This document shows, in pieces, positions 8,556 through 17,433 of a stretch of DNA of 64,000 bases. The notes beneath the pieces are model-generated. The model ran no database searches, was not told the DNA's origin, and saw only the letters and a program-made list of their open reading frames with translations. Within the stretch, counting starts at the first letter, position 1. Every line of letters starts with the position of its first letter. The DNA comes from Pseudomonas eucalypticola (GTDB lineage: Bacteria; Pseudomonadota; Gammaproteobacteria; Pseudomonadales; Pseudomonadaceae): the NCBI RefSeq assembly GCF_013374995.1, contig NZ_CP056030.1:4682501-4746500 (forward strand), read 5' to 3'. Position numbers and translations under genes: made by a program.

Positions 8556-9344
8556 TTAGCCCACTACACCTTCGGCTAAGCGGTCTGGAACCCGCCGGCC
8601 TTCTCCATAGAGTTCTACGGCCTTCTGAATAATCAGTGCACTCATCAATCGACCATATTCGGTACTGGCGTGATGATCATCGCCATTGAGACGCTCATAG
8701 TATTCAGCACGCAAGGAATGGTCCGAATTCAACGTCGACAGTGGCGCGGACAAATAGGGAATATCATTGTCGTCATACCATTGCTGCACAATTGTCCTGA
8801 ACAGTGGATCGAGGGCCAGGTGCCCGTGCAAAGCAGGTGCAATCGCCCCTACCCGGTCATCCAATCGTGGACCAGGCGGCGCCACCAGAAAAAACCTTAT
8901 ACCCAGGTCTTGAAGATCCTTAAAGAATCGAAAGAGGTATTCGTTAAACCCATGAACCAGCGCTTTTGTCTCGCCCATGGATATGCGTCGAACCCCTTGA
9001 ACATCGGGCAGGACATGCCAGGGCAAAATACCCTCCCGAAGCATTGTTTCAATCAAGCCTCGGTGATAAAAGCCAGACGAGAAGGCAAACACCGGATCAC
9101 CATACTGCTTGGCAATATGGCGCCTCCCCGTCAACGCTTTCAGTTTATTCTTTAACTTTACACCCTTGAACTTGATAACATCTTCAGTGCGCTGATAAAA
9201 CTCCGTACCCACTCGGTAACCCGGGTAAAGAAATTTTGCATCAACGCGCGCAATGCGTTCGTCAACCTGGCCGGCCTCCTTTAATTGTTCGAGCCCGCGG
9301 GACAGTGCAAGGGTGTGAGAGTCGCCAACAATATATAGATTCAT
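8556..9344 (-). CDS. SGNH-hydrolase-like protein
   Basis: About 262 residues. The start at 9344 is supported by GGGGA six bases upstream and places GDSHT right at the N-terminus, with Ser9 as candidate nucleophile. The C-terminal GDDHHAS block (Asp222, His225) provides the Asp-x-x-His pair of SGNH esterases. There is no signal peptide, so it should act in the cytoplasm, probably on a sugar acyl group or an acyl intermediate of the capsule. Its start overlaps the stop of the upstream GSCFA gene, so the pair is one transcript running against the rest of the locus. The substrate is unknown. Confidence 0.65.
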   Translation of the reverse strand: MNLYIVGDSHTLALSRGLEQLKEAGQVDERIARVDAKFLYPGYRVGTEFYQRTEDVIKFKGVKLKNKLKALTGRRHIAKQYGDPVFAFSSGFYHRGLIETMLREGILPWHVLPDVQGVRRISMGETKALVHGFNEYLFRFFKDLQDLGIRFFLVAPPGPRLDDRVGAIAPALHGHLALDPLFRTIVQQWYDDNDIPYLSAPLSTLNSDHSLRAEYYERLNGDDHHASTEYGRLMSALIIQKAVELYGEGRRVPDRLAEGVVG

Positions 9345-9345
9345 T

Positions 9346-10431
9346 CTATTTCCCCGCCACCTGCGCCGCTGATGCATCCAATCTTTCTTCGTCACAGATG
9401 ACTTCAGATTCAGATTTCAAAATGCGCGAGCGAGCCTTTGACGATTCCGCTCTGGTAAGTTGGTGTTCAGCAAAAAAGTAGGACATCACGTGTCCCACCC
9501 CATGCATTGTTACACTTCGCATATTGGGCTCATAGAACATGGCCCGTGACGAAGCCGCGGCGATGATTTCGTAGGAAGGAAAATAGTCGATAAAGTCGTA
9601 TGCGTTATACAAATCACCCGCGACCGCCCGCAATACCGACTTTGAGTACGAATTCGCCGAAAGGATATGTTCCCCCGACGCCGTCGCCGTCAGGGGAACC
9701 GGCGATACTGTCAGAAGGAACTTGATATCAGGATTAATGCGTCTCGTTCTTTCAATGACGTAGGTGAAGTCTTCTAGAATTTCCGGATACGTGAAGCTGT
9801 GGAATCTGTATTTTTCAGCATCAAATGTCCCCGCCACGGTCCCTGGGCAGGTAGGAAACACTGAACCATCACGGTTCGCGATCCAACCTTCGGTAAGCCC
9901 CAACGTAAACACGAACACATCGGCGCTGGTAAACATTTTCTTGACGGCTTCCAGGTGCCCTGACTGAACAGCGAGCAGCTCATCAACCGTTTCGTAACCG
10001 CCTGGCTCAATGGATGGCCGGAAAGGGTCATAGTATCGACCATCGTTTTCCCAGTATTGTTCGTCTGGCACGAACTCGCCAAAAGCGCGCAAGAACAGCT
10101 GCTTCAGCTGGCGCACGGTATAAATGTTTCCAAACCTCGCGGAATACATTTTATAACCGTAGGACCTTGCCGCGTCGTCCTGCATATAGCTGGGCGCCGG
10201 CTCAAAATCCTTGAAGGCAAAACCCCGCTCAACCATTTGCCGGCCGATGTGTTGCGCGAAACAACTTCCGGCAGTCGCCACCGCATCGGTCGGGCGAATA
10301 GAGAATTTCTTTCTATAGAGATCAGACACTTCCAGGTGATTCTTTCCAGCCACCCCTGTCCGCCAATACGCTCTACTCGGCAGCCCGCTGTAAGGATTAT
10401 CCACAATTCCCCCAATATACCTACAAAACAT
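9346..10431 (-). CDS. GSCFA domain protein
   Basis: A 361-residue protein with the family-defining motif AGSCFAQHIGRQM at about residues 54-66, followed by TLGLTEGW (about 176) and a late MHGVGHVMSYFFAEH block with a conserved His. GSCFA proteins are related to SGNH/GDSL esterases and occur in polysaccharide loci; none is known to me with a proven reaction. It sits immediately upstream of, and overlaps, the SGNH gene, so the two may act together, for example in O-acyl modification. A GTG at 10404 with GGGGGA close upstream is a plausible alternative start. Confidence 0.75.
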   Translation of the reverse strand: MFCRYIGGIVDNPYSGLPSRAYWRTGVAGKNHLEVSDLYRKKFSIRPTDAVATAGSCFAQHIGRQMVERGFAFKDFEPAPSYMQDDAARSYGYKMYSARFGNIYTVRQLKQLFLRAFGEFVPDEQYWENDGRYYDPFRPSIEPGGYETVDELLAVQSGHLEAVKKMFTSADVFVFTLGLTEGWIANRDGSVFPTCPGTVAGTFDAEKYRFHSFTYPEILEDFTYVIERTRRINPDIKFLLTVSPVPLTATASGEHILSANSYSKSVLRAVAGDLYNAYDFIDYFPSYEIIAAASSRAMFYEPNMRSVTMHGVGHVMSYFFAEHQLTRAESSKARSRILKSESEVICDEERLDASAAQVAGK

Positions 10432-10667
10432 GTAGCATGCTCGGGCTACCCCAAGCAGCCGGCGATCCTTCAGTCAAAGTATGCAGCGCTCTCGACAACA
10501 AGACGCCTACAATGCGCACGCTTCATTTTACCTCAGTTACGCTACCGCTCGCACCTTTAAAAACTGCACACCAACACCATCGGACACGGCGTTTCGAGAG
10601 CACTCATAAACAGGAAGGGCGTGACACCCTTGAATATTCGCTCTCAACGCCACAGTGTGGCTGAAAC

Positions 10668-11837
10668 GTGCATTTCGCCTACTTTTTAGGTACCATGCTT
10701 GATGCGCAACGCAGGCGTGCTATCGACGAGCATTGGTCGACCGCCCTATTTCCATCGTTTTGGTTTGGAATGACTATACACATCCCCTCTCAACGCCATT
10801 TCAAATCGGCATATTGGTTAAGCGCCGGCACTGTAGAGCAGCGCCTTGCCCATCTGCTGTCACCGCGCGCCGTGCGAGAAGCGTGCATTGATACCACTAA
10901 AATGTCCGGAAATTCTGCCTTCGTAAACTATGTTTACCGGCACACCATTACCGAAAGAAGCTCCGGACAATCGCTGGAAATCATTGAAAAATCGATTAAA
11001 AAACTGATGTTGACCCCCTCGTCCGAGTCCTCTTTTTATCGAGAGCGGAGCATACTGGCCCGCAGCAGTAAATTCCGACACCCCCGATGCTACGGGGTAA
11101 TCGAAACCCCCTTCGAAAGTATTATTTTCACGCGTTTCGTCAACGGCCGCCCACCGAGAATGGCTGATGTTTGCGGGGCCATAGCGCGCGGCATATCCGA
11201 ACTGGAATGCATCACTCACGCCCATTTGAACAATACTGGCAACCGACGGCGCATTGCGCACTGGTGCATGAGCTTTTTCCAGCCGTGGTACCTGTTACGA
11301 CCAAAGTACAACCACTCAACACTATTCAAGCACCTCGACCTGCTGGGACAGACGCGCAATTACCGCATGCCCACCCGCGGGGAGTTCAAACGGAAGTTAT
11401 CCCCACTCATTGCCCAACTCAAAAGCAATGCACTATCGTCGCCACGGTGTTTTTCACATCTTGATTACCTGAGAAAAAACCTGATTCAGTCGAAAAATAG
11501 TCTCTTTCTTATTGACTGGAGCGAAGTGAGAATTGGCCGGATAGGCTTCGACTCAGGCGCCTACCTCAGCAACCTGTTCAGGAACTCAGACATTCAGACG
11601 TTCGAGACCCTGGCGAGCAAATACCTGACGACATACTATCGCGAACTGCCAAGCGAACATCGAAACGCTACAACCGCCAATAACATACTCTACATCTTCC
11701 TACTGCACTCAACATGGTATTGCATGAGAAAAGACGTGATCAAGAACGCCGCGACCGACATCGACCCCGCCCCGCTTGGTGAAAAGCTCAATTACCTGCT
11801 GAACGTAGACATCAGACAATTCCAACCGACTCAATGA
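10668..11837 (+). CDS. Aminoglycoside-phosphotransferase-like kinase
   Basis: A 389-residue protein with kinase-fold motifs of the APH/choline-kinase group: HLDYLRKNL (the HxDxxxxN catalytic loop, about 266-274), then LIDWSEVRIGRIGFD (about 282-296) with the metal-binding Asp. There is no membrane segment and no recognisable N-terminal domain. In this setting a small-molecule kinase could phosphorylate a sugar, polyol or amino alcohol destined for the capsule; that is inference. Start GTG 10668 lacks a good ribosome site; ATG 10695, with AGG just upstream, is an alternative. It ends 7 bases into the opposite-strand nuclease gene. Confidence 0.6.
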   Translation: MHFAYFLGTMLDAQRRRAIDEHWSTALFPSFWFGMTIHIPSQRHFKSAYWLSAGTVEQRLAHLLSPRAVREACIDTTKMSGNSAFVNYVYRHTITERSSGQSLEIIEKSIKKLMLTPSSESSFYRERSILARSSKFRHPRCYGVIETPFESIIFTRFVNGRPPRMADVCGAIARGISELECITHAHLNNTGNRRRIAHWCMSFFQPWYLLRPKYNHSTLFKHLDLLGQTRNYRMPTRGEFKRKLSPLIAQLKSNALSSPRCFSHLDYLRKNLIQSKNSLFLIDWSEVRIGRIGFDSGAYLSNLFRNSDIQTFETLASKYLTTYYRELPSEHRNATTANNILYIFLLHSTWYCMRKDVIKNAATDIDPAPLGEKLNYLLNVDIRQFQPTQ

Positions 11838-12640
11838 TATTCAGCACCGAAGATTCTGTTCAACTCCCCAGCCAACCGCACACCCGCAGCATACAGTCTT
11901 CCCTCTACCACAGGGCGGATAGCATCAAGGTAATCAGGCTGTATTGACATGGAATCACTCGCCGCAAGACGTTCATCGCCATGATAAACGTAATTTTTCG
12001 CTATCTGATGAGTTTCTTCAGCCCATTTCACGGGCGTCCCCTGCACGACTGCCCCGCCCTTCCGGGTCAGGGACACGGCGATAGCCTGTGGGCTCATGTG
12101 GAAATTTCTAACTGACAACGTGTCCCAGACCTTGTGCAACTTATACGCCTTACCATCGACCTCGACGCTCATGGCGCCCGTTTCCTTGATCGTGTGCAAG
12201 GGCTGGTGAATATCGCCCACGTAATGAACCAAGAACTTTAACGCCCTCACCTTTGATTCCGGGCTTGAGCGGCTATCGCCAAGCGTTCGCTCAACATCAT
12301 CGATGGCCTTTATGACGCACTCCCGCTTTTTGGCGCAATCACGGTCAGGGTCATAGGCATCCGCTGCAAACGGGATGCGCACGGCATGACTGGGCAGATC
12401 AGGCTCGGTTGTTCGCACATCATCCGCCCATGACGCAATTTGCGAAATAGAGGTTTCCCCCTCAACGTTGAGAATCGCGGTCACTTCAGCGCGTGCGCGT
12501 GGCGTGAGCTTGCCCTCCGCGATAATTGCGACCACTTTATGCCCTTCCCGCCCCCATGCGCAGGCATCCGAAAACCAACAGAGCAACCCACTCAGCACCA
12601 GTACTTGCACTATTGCCTTTGTATTTATCACACCCGTCAT
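11831..12640 (-). CDS. Exported S1/P1-type nuclease
   Basis: A 269-residue protein with a signal peptide (about 1-28) ending just before WGREGH. In this family the mature N-terminal Trp and the following His bind zinc. Further zinc ligands are visible in ASWADDVR, HYVGDIHQPLH and LHKVWDT. The enzyme should cleave single-stranded nucleic acid or 3'-nucleotides in the periplasm or outside the cell. The residues after HQPLH differ from the RGGN segment usual in plant and fungal members. It lies inside the capsule locus on the opposite strand, and its link to capsule is unclear. Confidence 0.85.
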   Translation of the reverse strand: MTGVINTKAIVQVLVLSGLLCWFSDACAWGREGHKVVAIIAEGKLTPRARAEVTAILNVEGETSISQIASWADDVRTTEPDLPSHAVRIPFAADAYDPDRDCAKKRECVIKAIDDVERTLGDSRSSPESKVRALKFLVHYVGDIHQPLHTIKETGAMSVEVDGKAYKLHKVWDTLSVRNFHMSPQAIAVSLTRKGGAVVQGTPVKWAEETHQIAKNYVYHGDERLAASDSMSIQPDYLDAIRPVVEGRLYAAGVRLAGELNRIFGAEYH

Positions 12641-12884
12641 CCCGCGCTATCCCATCAAAATATAAGCAAACCAACCAAAACATTCAGTCCAAGCCTATTT
12701 GTCAACGCCAATGAGTCGTTCCGTTGGGTAACGTCAACATGACCGCCACCTCCCCGTTTCGCGAGTGATCCAGGCAGACTTCCAAGGCGGGAGCTAGCCT
12801 TGTCTTCAGGTTGTCACGTTACCTACCCAGTATGTGCTGACTGCCCAGCAACGATCACTGCTCCAAATGACCGGAGACAAGGGA

Positions 12885-12983
12885 ATGACGCTTTTCATCG
12901 TGACCGCAAGCCTGATAGCCGCCCTACCGGTAATCGCCGCACTGGGCTGGCGTAGGCATTTGTCACAAATAGAGGATTGTTAG
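12885..12983 (+). CDS. Possible 32-residue single-span membrane protein
   Basis: ATG 12885 is preceded by GGAG (12873-12876) at an 8-base spacing. The frame reads MTLFIVTASLIAALPVIAAL, then GWRRHLSQIEDC, and stops at TAG 12981. A hydrophobic helix followed by two arginines is the usual shape of a small inner-membrane protein. No homologue comes to mind. Its isolated position before the kpsC operon leaves the role open, and chance cannot be excluded for so short a frame. Confidence 0.4.
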   Translation: MTLFIVTASLIAALPVIAALGWRRHLSQIEDC

Positions 12984-13313
12984 TCACGAATACAGGTTGC
13001 TGAGCGGAACCCCCCGCGCAGGCGAGGGAATATACAGCGATTCGCGACCAGGCAAAACCCTGGTCCAGACGGGTAATTATCAATACCTGCCCGGCCCCGA
13101 CACTCGCTTCCGAGACCTCGGCCTTCCGGACACGGGCGCCGTTTATTCGGGATTTACCCCAGGGTTCGAACCATTCCCACTCTTCCTACCAACTGAGAGC
13201 CCAAAGAGAAAATCAGACAATTCGACTTTTCGTGTAGGAAATTTCAGGCAAAACGCCATCTTCTTCATAATTCTGTATTAAACTCGCCGCCGCCCGTTCT
13301 GGGCATGGTTTCC

Positions 13314-13335
13314 AGGACCCATCCATGTGGGTCCT
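13314..13335 (+). other. Hairpin in the leader of kpsC
   Basis: AGGACCCA (13314-13321) and TGGGTCCT (13328-13335) form a perfect 8-base-pair stem with a 6-base loop, ending 47 bases before the kpsC start. Only GATTT follows, so it is a weak terminator at best. It may be an attenuator or an mRNA-stabilising leader structure. Confidence 0.45.
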
Positions 13336-13382
13336 GATTTCGGCATTCCCCCTGCAATCGGATTGTTCAGCAACTCACTTCT

Positions 13383-15410
13383 ATGGATACAGAGTCCCCT
13401 TCGCGCGGCTGCCTGTTGGTATTGTCCAAGGGCGCGCAGCAGATAAGCACCCTTCCTGCGCTCCTTGCCGAGTACCGCGTGCTCAATGGCCGCGCCACGG
13501 ATGTGGGCCAGGCCGACGCGCTCCTTGCCTGGGGGCGCAAGCCCAGCGCCGCGGTCGCCGAACGTGAGGCCGTGAAAGCAGGACTGCCCGTGATTCGCGT
13601 CGAGGATGGTTTTCTACGCTCGGTGGGATTGGGCGCCGACGAGCCGCCTTTGTCACTGGTGGTAGATGACCTGGGTATCTATTACGACGCTACCGCCCCA
13701 TCGCGCCTAGAGCGACTGATTGGCCAGCCCCTGAGTGCCGCGCAAGGCGCGCGTGCTCGAGCACTGCAGGCGGCATGGCAGCAGCATCGCGTCTCCAAGT
13801 ACAACGCGGCGCGCATCGAGGCTTTTGCGTCCACGGGCCAGCATGTGCTGGTGGCTGACCAGACGTTCGGGGATGTGTCGTTGCAGGGGGCAGGCACAGC
13901 CGACTTCCAGCGCATGCTGGATGCAGCGCTCGCCCAGCACCCGGATTGCACAGTGGTGCTGAAGGTTCACCCCGACGTGGTCGCTGGCCGCAAGAAGGGG
14001 CATTTCGATCTACCGCAGCTGGCCAGACACCCGCGGGTGCAGGTATTGAGCGCCGACGTTCATCCTGCCGAACTGCTGTCGCAGATGCAGGCGGTGTACG
14101 TAATGACGTCCCAACTGGGCTTTGACGCCCTGCTGTGGAATGTGCCGGTCCACACCTTCGGTATGCCTTTCTACGCGGGTTGGGGGCTGACCCATGACGC
14201 CTTGCCCGCGCCTGAACGTCGCCAACCGGCCAGCCTTGAACAGCTGGTGCATGCCGCCCTGGTGGACTACCCGCGCTATGTGAGCCCTGAAACGGGTCGC
14301 GCGTGCACGCCTGAAGTGCTCATGGCGTGGCTGGGGCTGCAGCGTCTCAAGCGCAGCAGCCTGCCAGCGTCGCTGCAGATGCTCGGGTTTACCCGCTGGA
14401 AAGAACCGCTGGTGCACCAATTTTTCAATGGCAGTGCCATTCGCTTCGCCAAGCACCCCAAGCGCTTGAAACGGTCGGCGCATACCGTCGCCTGGGGCTG
14501 CAAACACGACGAACACCTGGCCACCCACCCCGCCCCCATCACCCGCGTCGAAGACGGTTTCCTGCGCTCCGTGGGCCTGGGCGCCTCGAAGAATCGCCCG
14601 CTGTCCTGGGTCATCGACGACCTGGGCATCTACTACGACGCCACCCGCCCTTCGCGCCTGGAACACTTGTTGCAAAGCGGTTGCTCCGCAGAGCTGGTGC
14701 AGCGCGCTGCCGCACTGCGCGAGGCCATCTGCGCCGCCGGGGTCACCAAGTACAACCTGCCTGGCACCCAGTGGCAGCGCCCAGTGGGCAAAGCCAAGGT
14801 GATTCTGGTGACCGGCCAGGTGGAGTCGGATGCGTCCATCCGCTTTGGCGCGTACCGCATCCGCAGCAACCTGCAGTTGCTCAAGGCGGTGCGTGCCCGG
14901 CACCCGGACGCCTGGCTGTTGTACAAGCCGCACCCCGAGGTGCTCGCGGGCACGCGGCCGCGAGGTGCGGACGAGGATCAGACCGGTGCCTGGTGCGATG
15001 AGGTCGTGGGCGACACGCCGTTCCACCAGTTGCTCGAGGCCGTGGACGAGGTGCATGTGCTGACCTCGCAATCGGGTTTCGAAGCGCTGATGCGCGGGGT
15101 GCCGGTAACGACCTACGGCCAGCCGTTCTACGCCGGCTGGGGGCTGACGGCGGATGTCGACATGCACCCCGACGTCCAGGCCCGACGCCAGCGGCGCTTG
15201 AGCCTGGACGAGCTGGTGGCAGCGACGTTGATTCGCTACCCCACTTACGTGAGCCGTATCACCGAACGCTTCACCACCCCGGAACAGACGCTGCTCGAAC
15301 TACAACACTGGCATGAATTACCCGCGCAAAAAGGAGCAAAACCCGCATGGCCGCAAGCAGTCCTCCGTTGGCTCCGGAGTTTTTCGAAACGGCCATTGCC
15401 GCAGAGCTGA
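13383..15410 (+). CDS. kpsC: Capsule linker beta-Kdo transferase (KpsC type)
   Basis: A 675-residue cytoplasmic protein made of two homologous glycosyltransferase halves. Each half carries the repeating motifs RVEDGFLRSVGLGA (about 75 and 386), DDLGIYYDAT-PSRLE, KVHPDV or KPHPEV, and PFYAGWGLT (about 264 and 585). KpsC extends the short beta-linked Kdo linker begun by KpsS on the lipid acceptor, on which group 2 capsules are assembled. Length matches E. coli KpsC (675). It heads an operon with kpsS, which begins 64 bases inside it. No clear ribosome site precedes ATG 13383. Confidence 0.9.
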   Translation: MDTESPSRGCLLVLSKGAQQISTLPALLAEYRVLNGRATDVGQADALLAWGRKPSAAVAEREAVKAGLPVIRVEDGFLRSVGLGADEPPLSLVVDDLGIYYDATAPSRLERLIGQPLSAAQGARARALQAAWQQHRVSKYNAARIEAFASTGQHVLVADQTFGDVSLQGAGTADFQRMLDAALAQHPDCTVVLKVHPDVVAGRKKGHFDLPQLARHPRVQVLSADVHPAELLSQMQAVYVMTSQLGFDALLWNVPVHTFGMPFYAGWGLTHDALPAPERRQPASLEQLVHAALVDYPRYVSPETGRACTPEVLMAWLGLQRLKRSSLPASLQMLGFTRWKEPLVHQFFNGSAIRFAKHPKRLKRSAHTVAWGCKHDEHLATHPAPITRVEDGFLRSVGLGASKNRPLSWVIDDLGIYYDATRPSRLEHLLQSGCSAELVQRAAALREAICAAGVTKYNLPGTQWQRPVGKAKVILVTGQVESDASIRFGAYRIRSNLQLLKAVRARHPDAWLLYKPHPEVLAGTRPRGADEDQTGAWCDEVVGDTPFHQLLEAVDEVHVLTSQSGFEALMRGVPVTTYGQPFYAGWGLTADVDMHPDVQARRQRRLSLDELVAATLIRYPTYVSRITERFTTPEQTLLELQHWHELPAQKGAKPAWPQAVLRWLRSFSKRPLPQS

Positions 15411-16666
15411 AGCCTCCGCGCAGTTCACGCCTTCATGTCGCCGCGCCACAGCGCTCGTTCCTGCTGCTGCAAGGGGTGAGTTCGCCGTTCTTCGCCAAAC
15501 TGGGCCAGGCGCTGCGCGCCGAGGGCCAGCGTGTGCGCAGTGTCACCTTCAACATGGGCGACCTGCTCTATGGCCGTGGTACGCGCAGCTTCTGCGCGGT
15601 GCCGCAGGCGCAACTGGACGATTACTACGCGCAGTGCTTCGCCGACCATGACATCACCGACGTGGTGCTGTTCGGCGACTGCCGCCCGGTGCACCAGCCC
15701 GCGGTGCGCCTGGCGCGCCAGCGTGGCATTCGCGTGCACGTGTTCGAGGAAGGCTACTTCCGCCCCTACTGGATCACCCTGGAACGCGATGGGGTGAACA
15801 ACCACTCGCGCCTGCCGCGGGACCCGCAGTGGTACCGCGAGGTGGGCAAGCACATTCCGCGCTACAAGAATGGCAACGAGTTCAAGCTGTCGTTCACCGC
15901 CCGCGCCTTTCACGACGTCATGTACCACGTGGGCGGTGCGCTGAACAAAGTGACCTTCCCCCACTATCGCACGCATGCGCCGTTCAACGCGGCGGTGGAA
16001 TACGCCGGGTTCATCCGCCACGGGCTGCGGCTGTTCCAGGCCAGCCAGCGTGACGCCGCGGTGATCGACCAGGTGGCGACCGAGCGCTACCCCACCTTCC
16101 TGTTGCCGCTGCAACTGGACAGTGACTCGCAGATCCGCGACCACTCGCCCTTCGCCAACATGACCGAAGTGCTGGACCACGTGATGACGTCGTTCGCCCG
16201 CCATGCGCCCGGCGACGCCCGCCTGGTGGTGAAGAACCACCCGCTCACGCCCGGCCTGGTGGACTACCACCGCATTACCCGCGAACGCGCCGCCCACTAC
16301 GGCATGGCCGACCGCGTGCATTTCCTGGAAACCGGGCACATGCCCACGCTGCTGTCGCACGTGGCCGGCGTGGTGACCATCAATAGCACGGTGGGCGGTT
16401 CGTCGCTGCTGCATCATCGCCCGACCTTCACCCTGGCCGACCCGATCTACAACCTCGAAGGCCTGACGCACCAGGGCAGCCTCGACGATTTCTGGCGCTG
16501 CCCGCAGGCCCCCGACAACACCCTGTTCCAGCGCTTTCGCAACACGGTCATCCACACCACCCAGGTCAACGGCGGTTTCTACACCCGCTGCGGCATCGAC
16601 ATGGCAGTCAGCAACTCACTGGAAGTGATGATGGCAAAAACTTCACGAATCGAACTCTACCTATGA
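15347..16666 (+). CDS. kpsS: Capsule linker Kdo transferase (KpsS type)
   Basis: A 439-residue protein with the KpsS features FLLLQGVSSPFFAKLG (about 31-46), HVFEEGYFRPYWIT (about 129-142), VVKNHPLTPG (about 291-300) and TINSTVGGSSLLHHRP (about 345-360). The AAGGAG at 15331-15336 supports ATG 15347, inside the end of kpsC. KpsS adds the first Kdo residue to the lipid acceptor. Here the acceptor may not be the lyso-phosphatidylglycerol of E. coli, given the lipid-forming genes that follow. It overlaps the next gene by four bases. Confidence 0.9.
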   Translation: MAASSPPLAPEFFETAIAAELKPPRSSRLHVAAPQRSFLLLQGVSSPFFAKLGQALRAEGQRVRSVTFNMGDLLYGRGTRSFCAVPQAQLDDYYAQCFADHDITDVVLFGDCRPVHQPAVRLARQRGIRVHVFEEGYFRPYWITLERDGVNNHSRLPRDPQWYREVGKHIPRYKNGNEFKLSFTARAFHDVMYHVGGALNKVTFPHYRTHAPFNAAVEYAGFIRHGLRLFQASQRDAAVIDQVATERYPTFLLPLQLDSDSQIRDHSPFANMTEVLDHVMTSFARHAPGDARLVVKNHPLTPGLVDYHRITRERAAHYGMADRVHFLETGHMPTLLSHVAGVVTINSTVGGSSLLHHRPTFTLADPIYNLEGLTHQGSLDDFWRCPQAPDNTLFQRFRNTVIHTTQVNGGFYTRCGIDMAVSNSLEVMMAKTSRIELYL

Positions 16667-17433
16667 CGCAATCCCCCCGCTGCATCCTCATCACCGGTGC
16701 CACTGGCGGCATCGGCGGCGCCCTGGCGCCCGCCTATGCTGCCCCCGGCGTGACCTTGATCCTGCAAGGCCGACGCACCGACCGCCTGGAAGAAATGGCC
16801 ACGCAATGCCGCGCCGCCGGCGCCCGTGTGCTGCTCAAGGCCCTGGACGTGCGTGACATCGAAGCCCTGCGCACCTGGGTTGCCGAAGTCAGCGCCGCCG
16901 AGCAGCCCGACCTGGTGGTCGTGGGTGCGGGCCTCAATACCGACATTGGCCCCCAGGGCGAAGGTGAGGTGTGGAGCAACACTCAAGCGCTGGTGGAAGT
17001 GAACGTGGTGGCCGCCATGGCCACGGTAGAAGCTGCGCTGCCGGCGATGCGCGCGCGACGCAGCGGGCAGATCGCGTTGTTCAGTTCCCTGGCGGGCTGG
17101 CGTGGCTTGCCCACCACGCCCAGCTACAGCGCCAGCAAGGCGGCGATGAAGGCCTATGGTGAAGCGATTCGCGACTGGCTGGCACCCGAGGGCGTGCGCG
17201 TCAACGTGATTGTGCCTGGTTACGTGGAATCGAAGATGTGCTTCGAGATGCCCGGGCCCAAGCCGTTCCTGTGGACGGGCGAGCGAGCCGCGGCGCGCAT
17301 TCGCCGCGGCCTGGCGGCCAACCAGGGGCGCATCAGCTTCCCGTTCCCGCTGGACCTGGGTTGCTGGCTGCTGGGGATAATCCCCCAGCGTCTTTCTTCT
17401 GTCATTTTGCGTTGGCTGGATTACGGTGCCTGA
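16663..17433 (+). CDS. Short-chain dehydrogenase/reductase in the capsule lipid operon
   Basis: A 256-residue NAD(P)-dependent reductase. The cofactor motif TGATGGIG is at residues 11-18, catalytic Ser at 141/142, and YSASK gives Tyr155 and Lys159. The C-terminus (about 226-250) is hydrophobic and could bind membrane or a lipid substrate. With a polyketide synthase and an alpha-oxoamine synthase at the same locus, the natural guess is reduction of the keto group of an alpha-amino ketone, as 3-ketosphinganine reductase does. It would correspond to WcbP of the Burkholderia capsule I locus. ATGA overlap with kpsS; its own stop lies inside the next gene. Confidence 0.75.
   Translation: MTQSPRCILITGATGGIGGALAPAYAAPGVTLILQGRRTDRLEEMATQCRAAGARVLLKALDVRDIEALRTWVAEVSAAEQPDLVVVGAGLNTDIGPQGEGEVWSNTQALVEVNVVAAMATVEAALPAMRARRSGQIALFSSLAGWRGLPTTPSYSASKAAMKAYGEAIRDWLAPEGVRVNVIVPGYVESKMCFEMPGPKPFLWTGERAAARIRRGLAANQGRISFPFPLDLGCWLLGIIPQRLSSVILRWLDYGA

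Larger units (their letters stand above)
12641..13382. other. 742-base non-coding stretch with one candidate small gene
   Basis: This gap separates the AT-rich centre of the capsule locus from the GC-rich kpsC operon. I see one small frame with a good ribosome site (12885-12983) and one hairpin (13314-13335), both listed separately. A 94-codon frame at 12997-13281 has no ribosome site or recognisable content. The promoter for the kpsC operon should lie here, but I could not place it. Confidence 0.5.

Noticed and set aside
13160-13200. tRNA-like fragments (GGTTCGAACC and the complement of CTCAGTTGGTAGG)
   Set aside because: The T-arm-like and D-arm-like pieces are only about 12 bases apart, leaving no room for an anticodon arm, and no acceptor stem pairs. 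It is probably coincidence, at best a tRNA relic.
12997-13281. 94-codon frame between the nuclease and kpsC
   Set aside because: No ribosome site, no hydrophobic or conserved pattern, and the composition looks non-coding.
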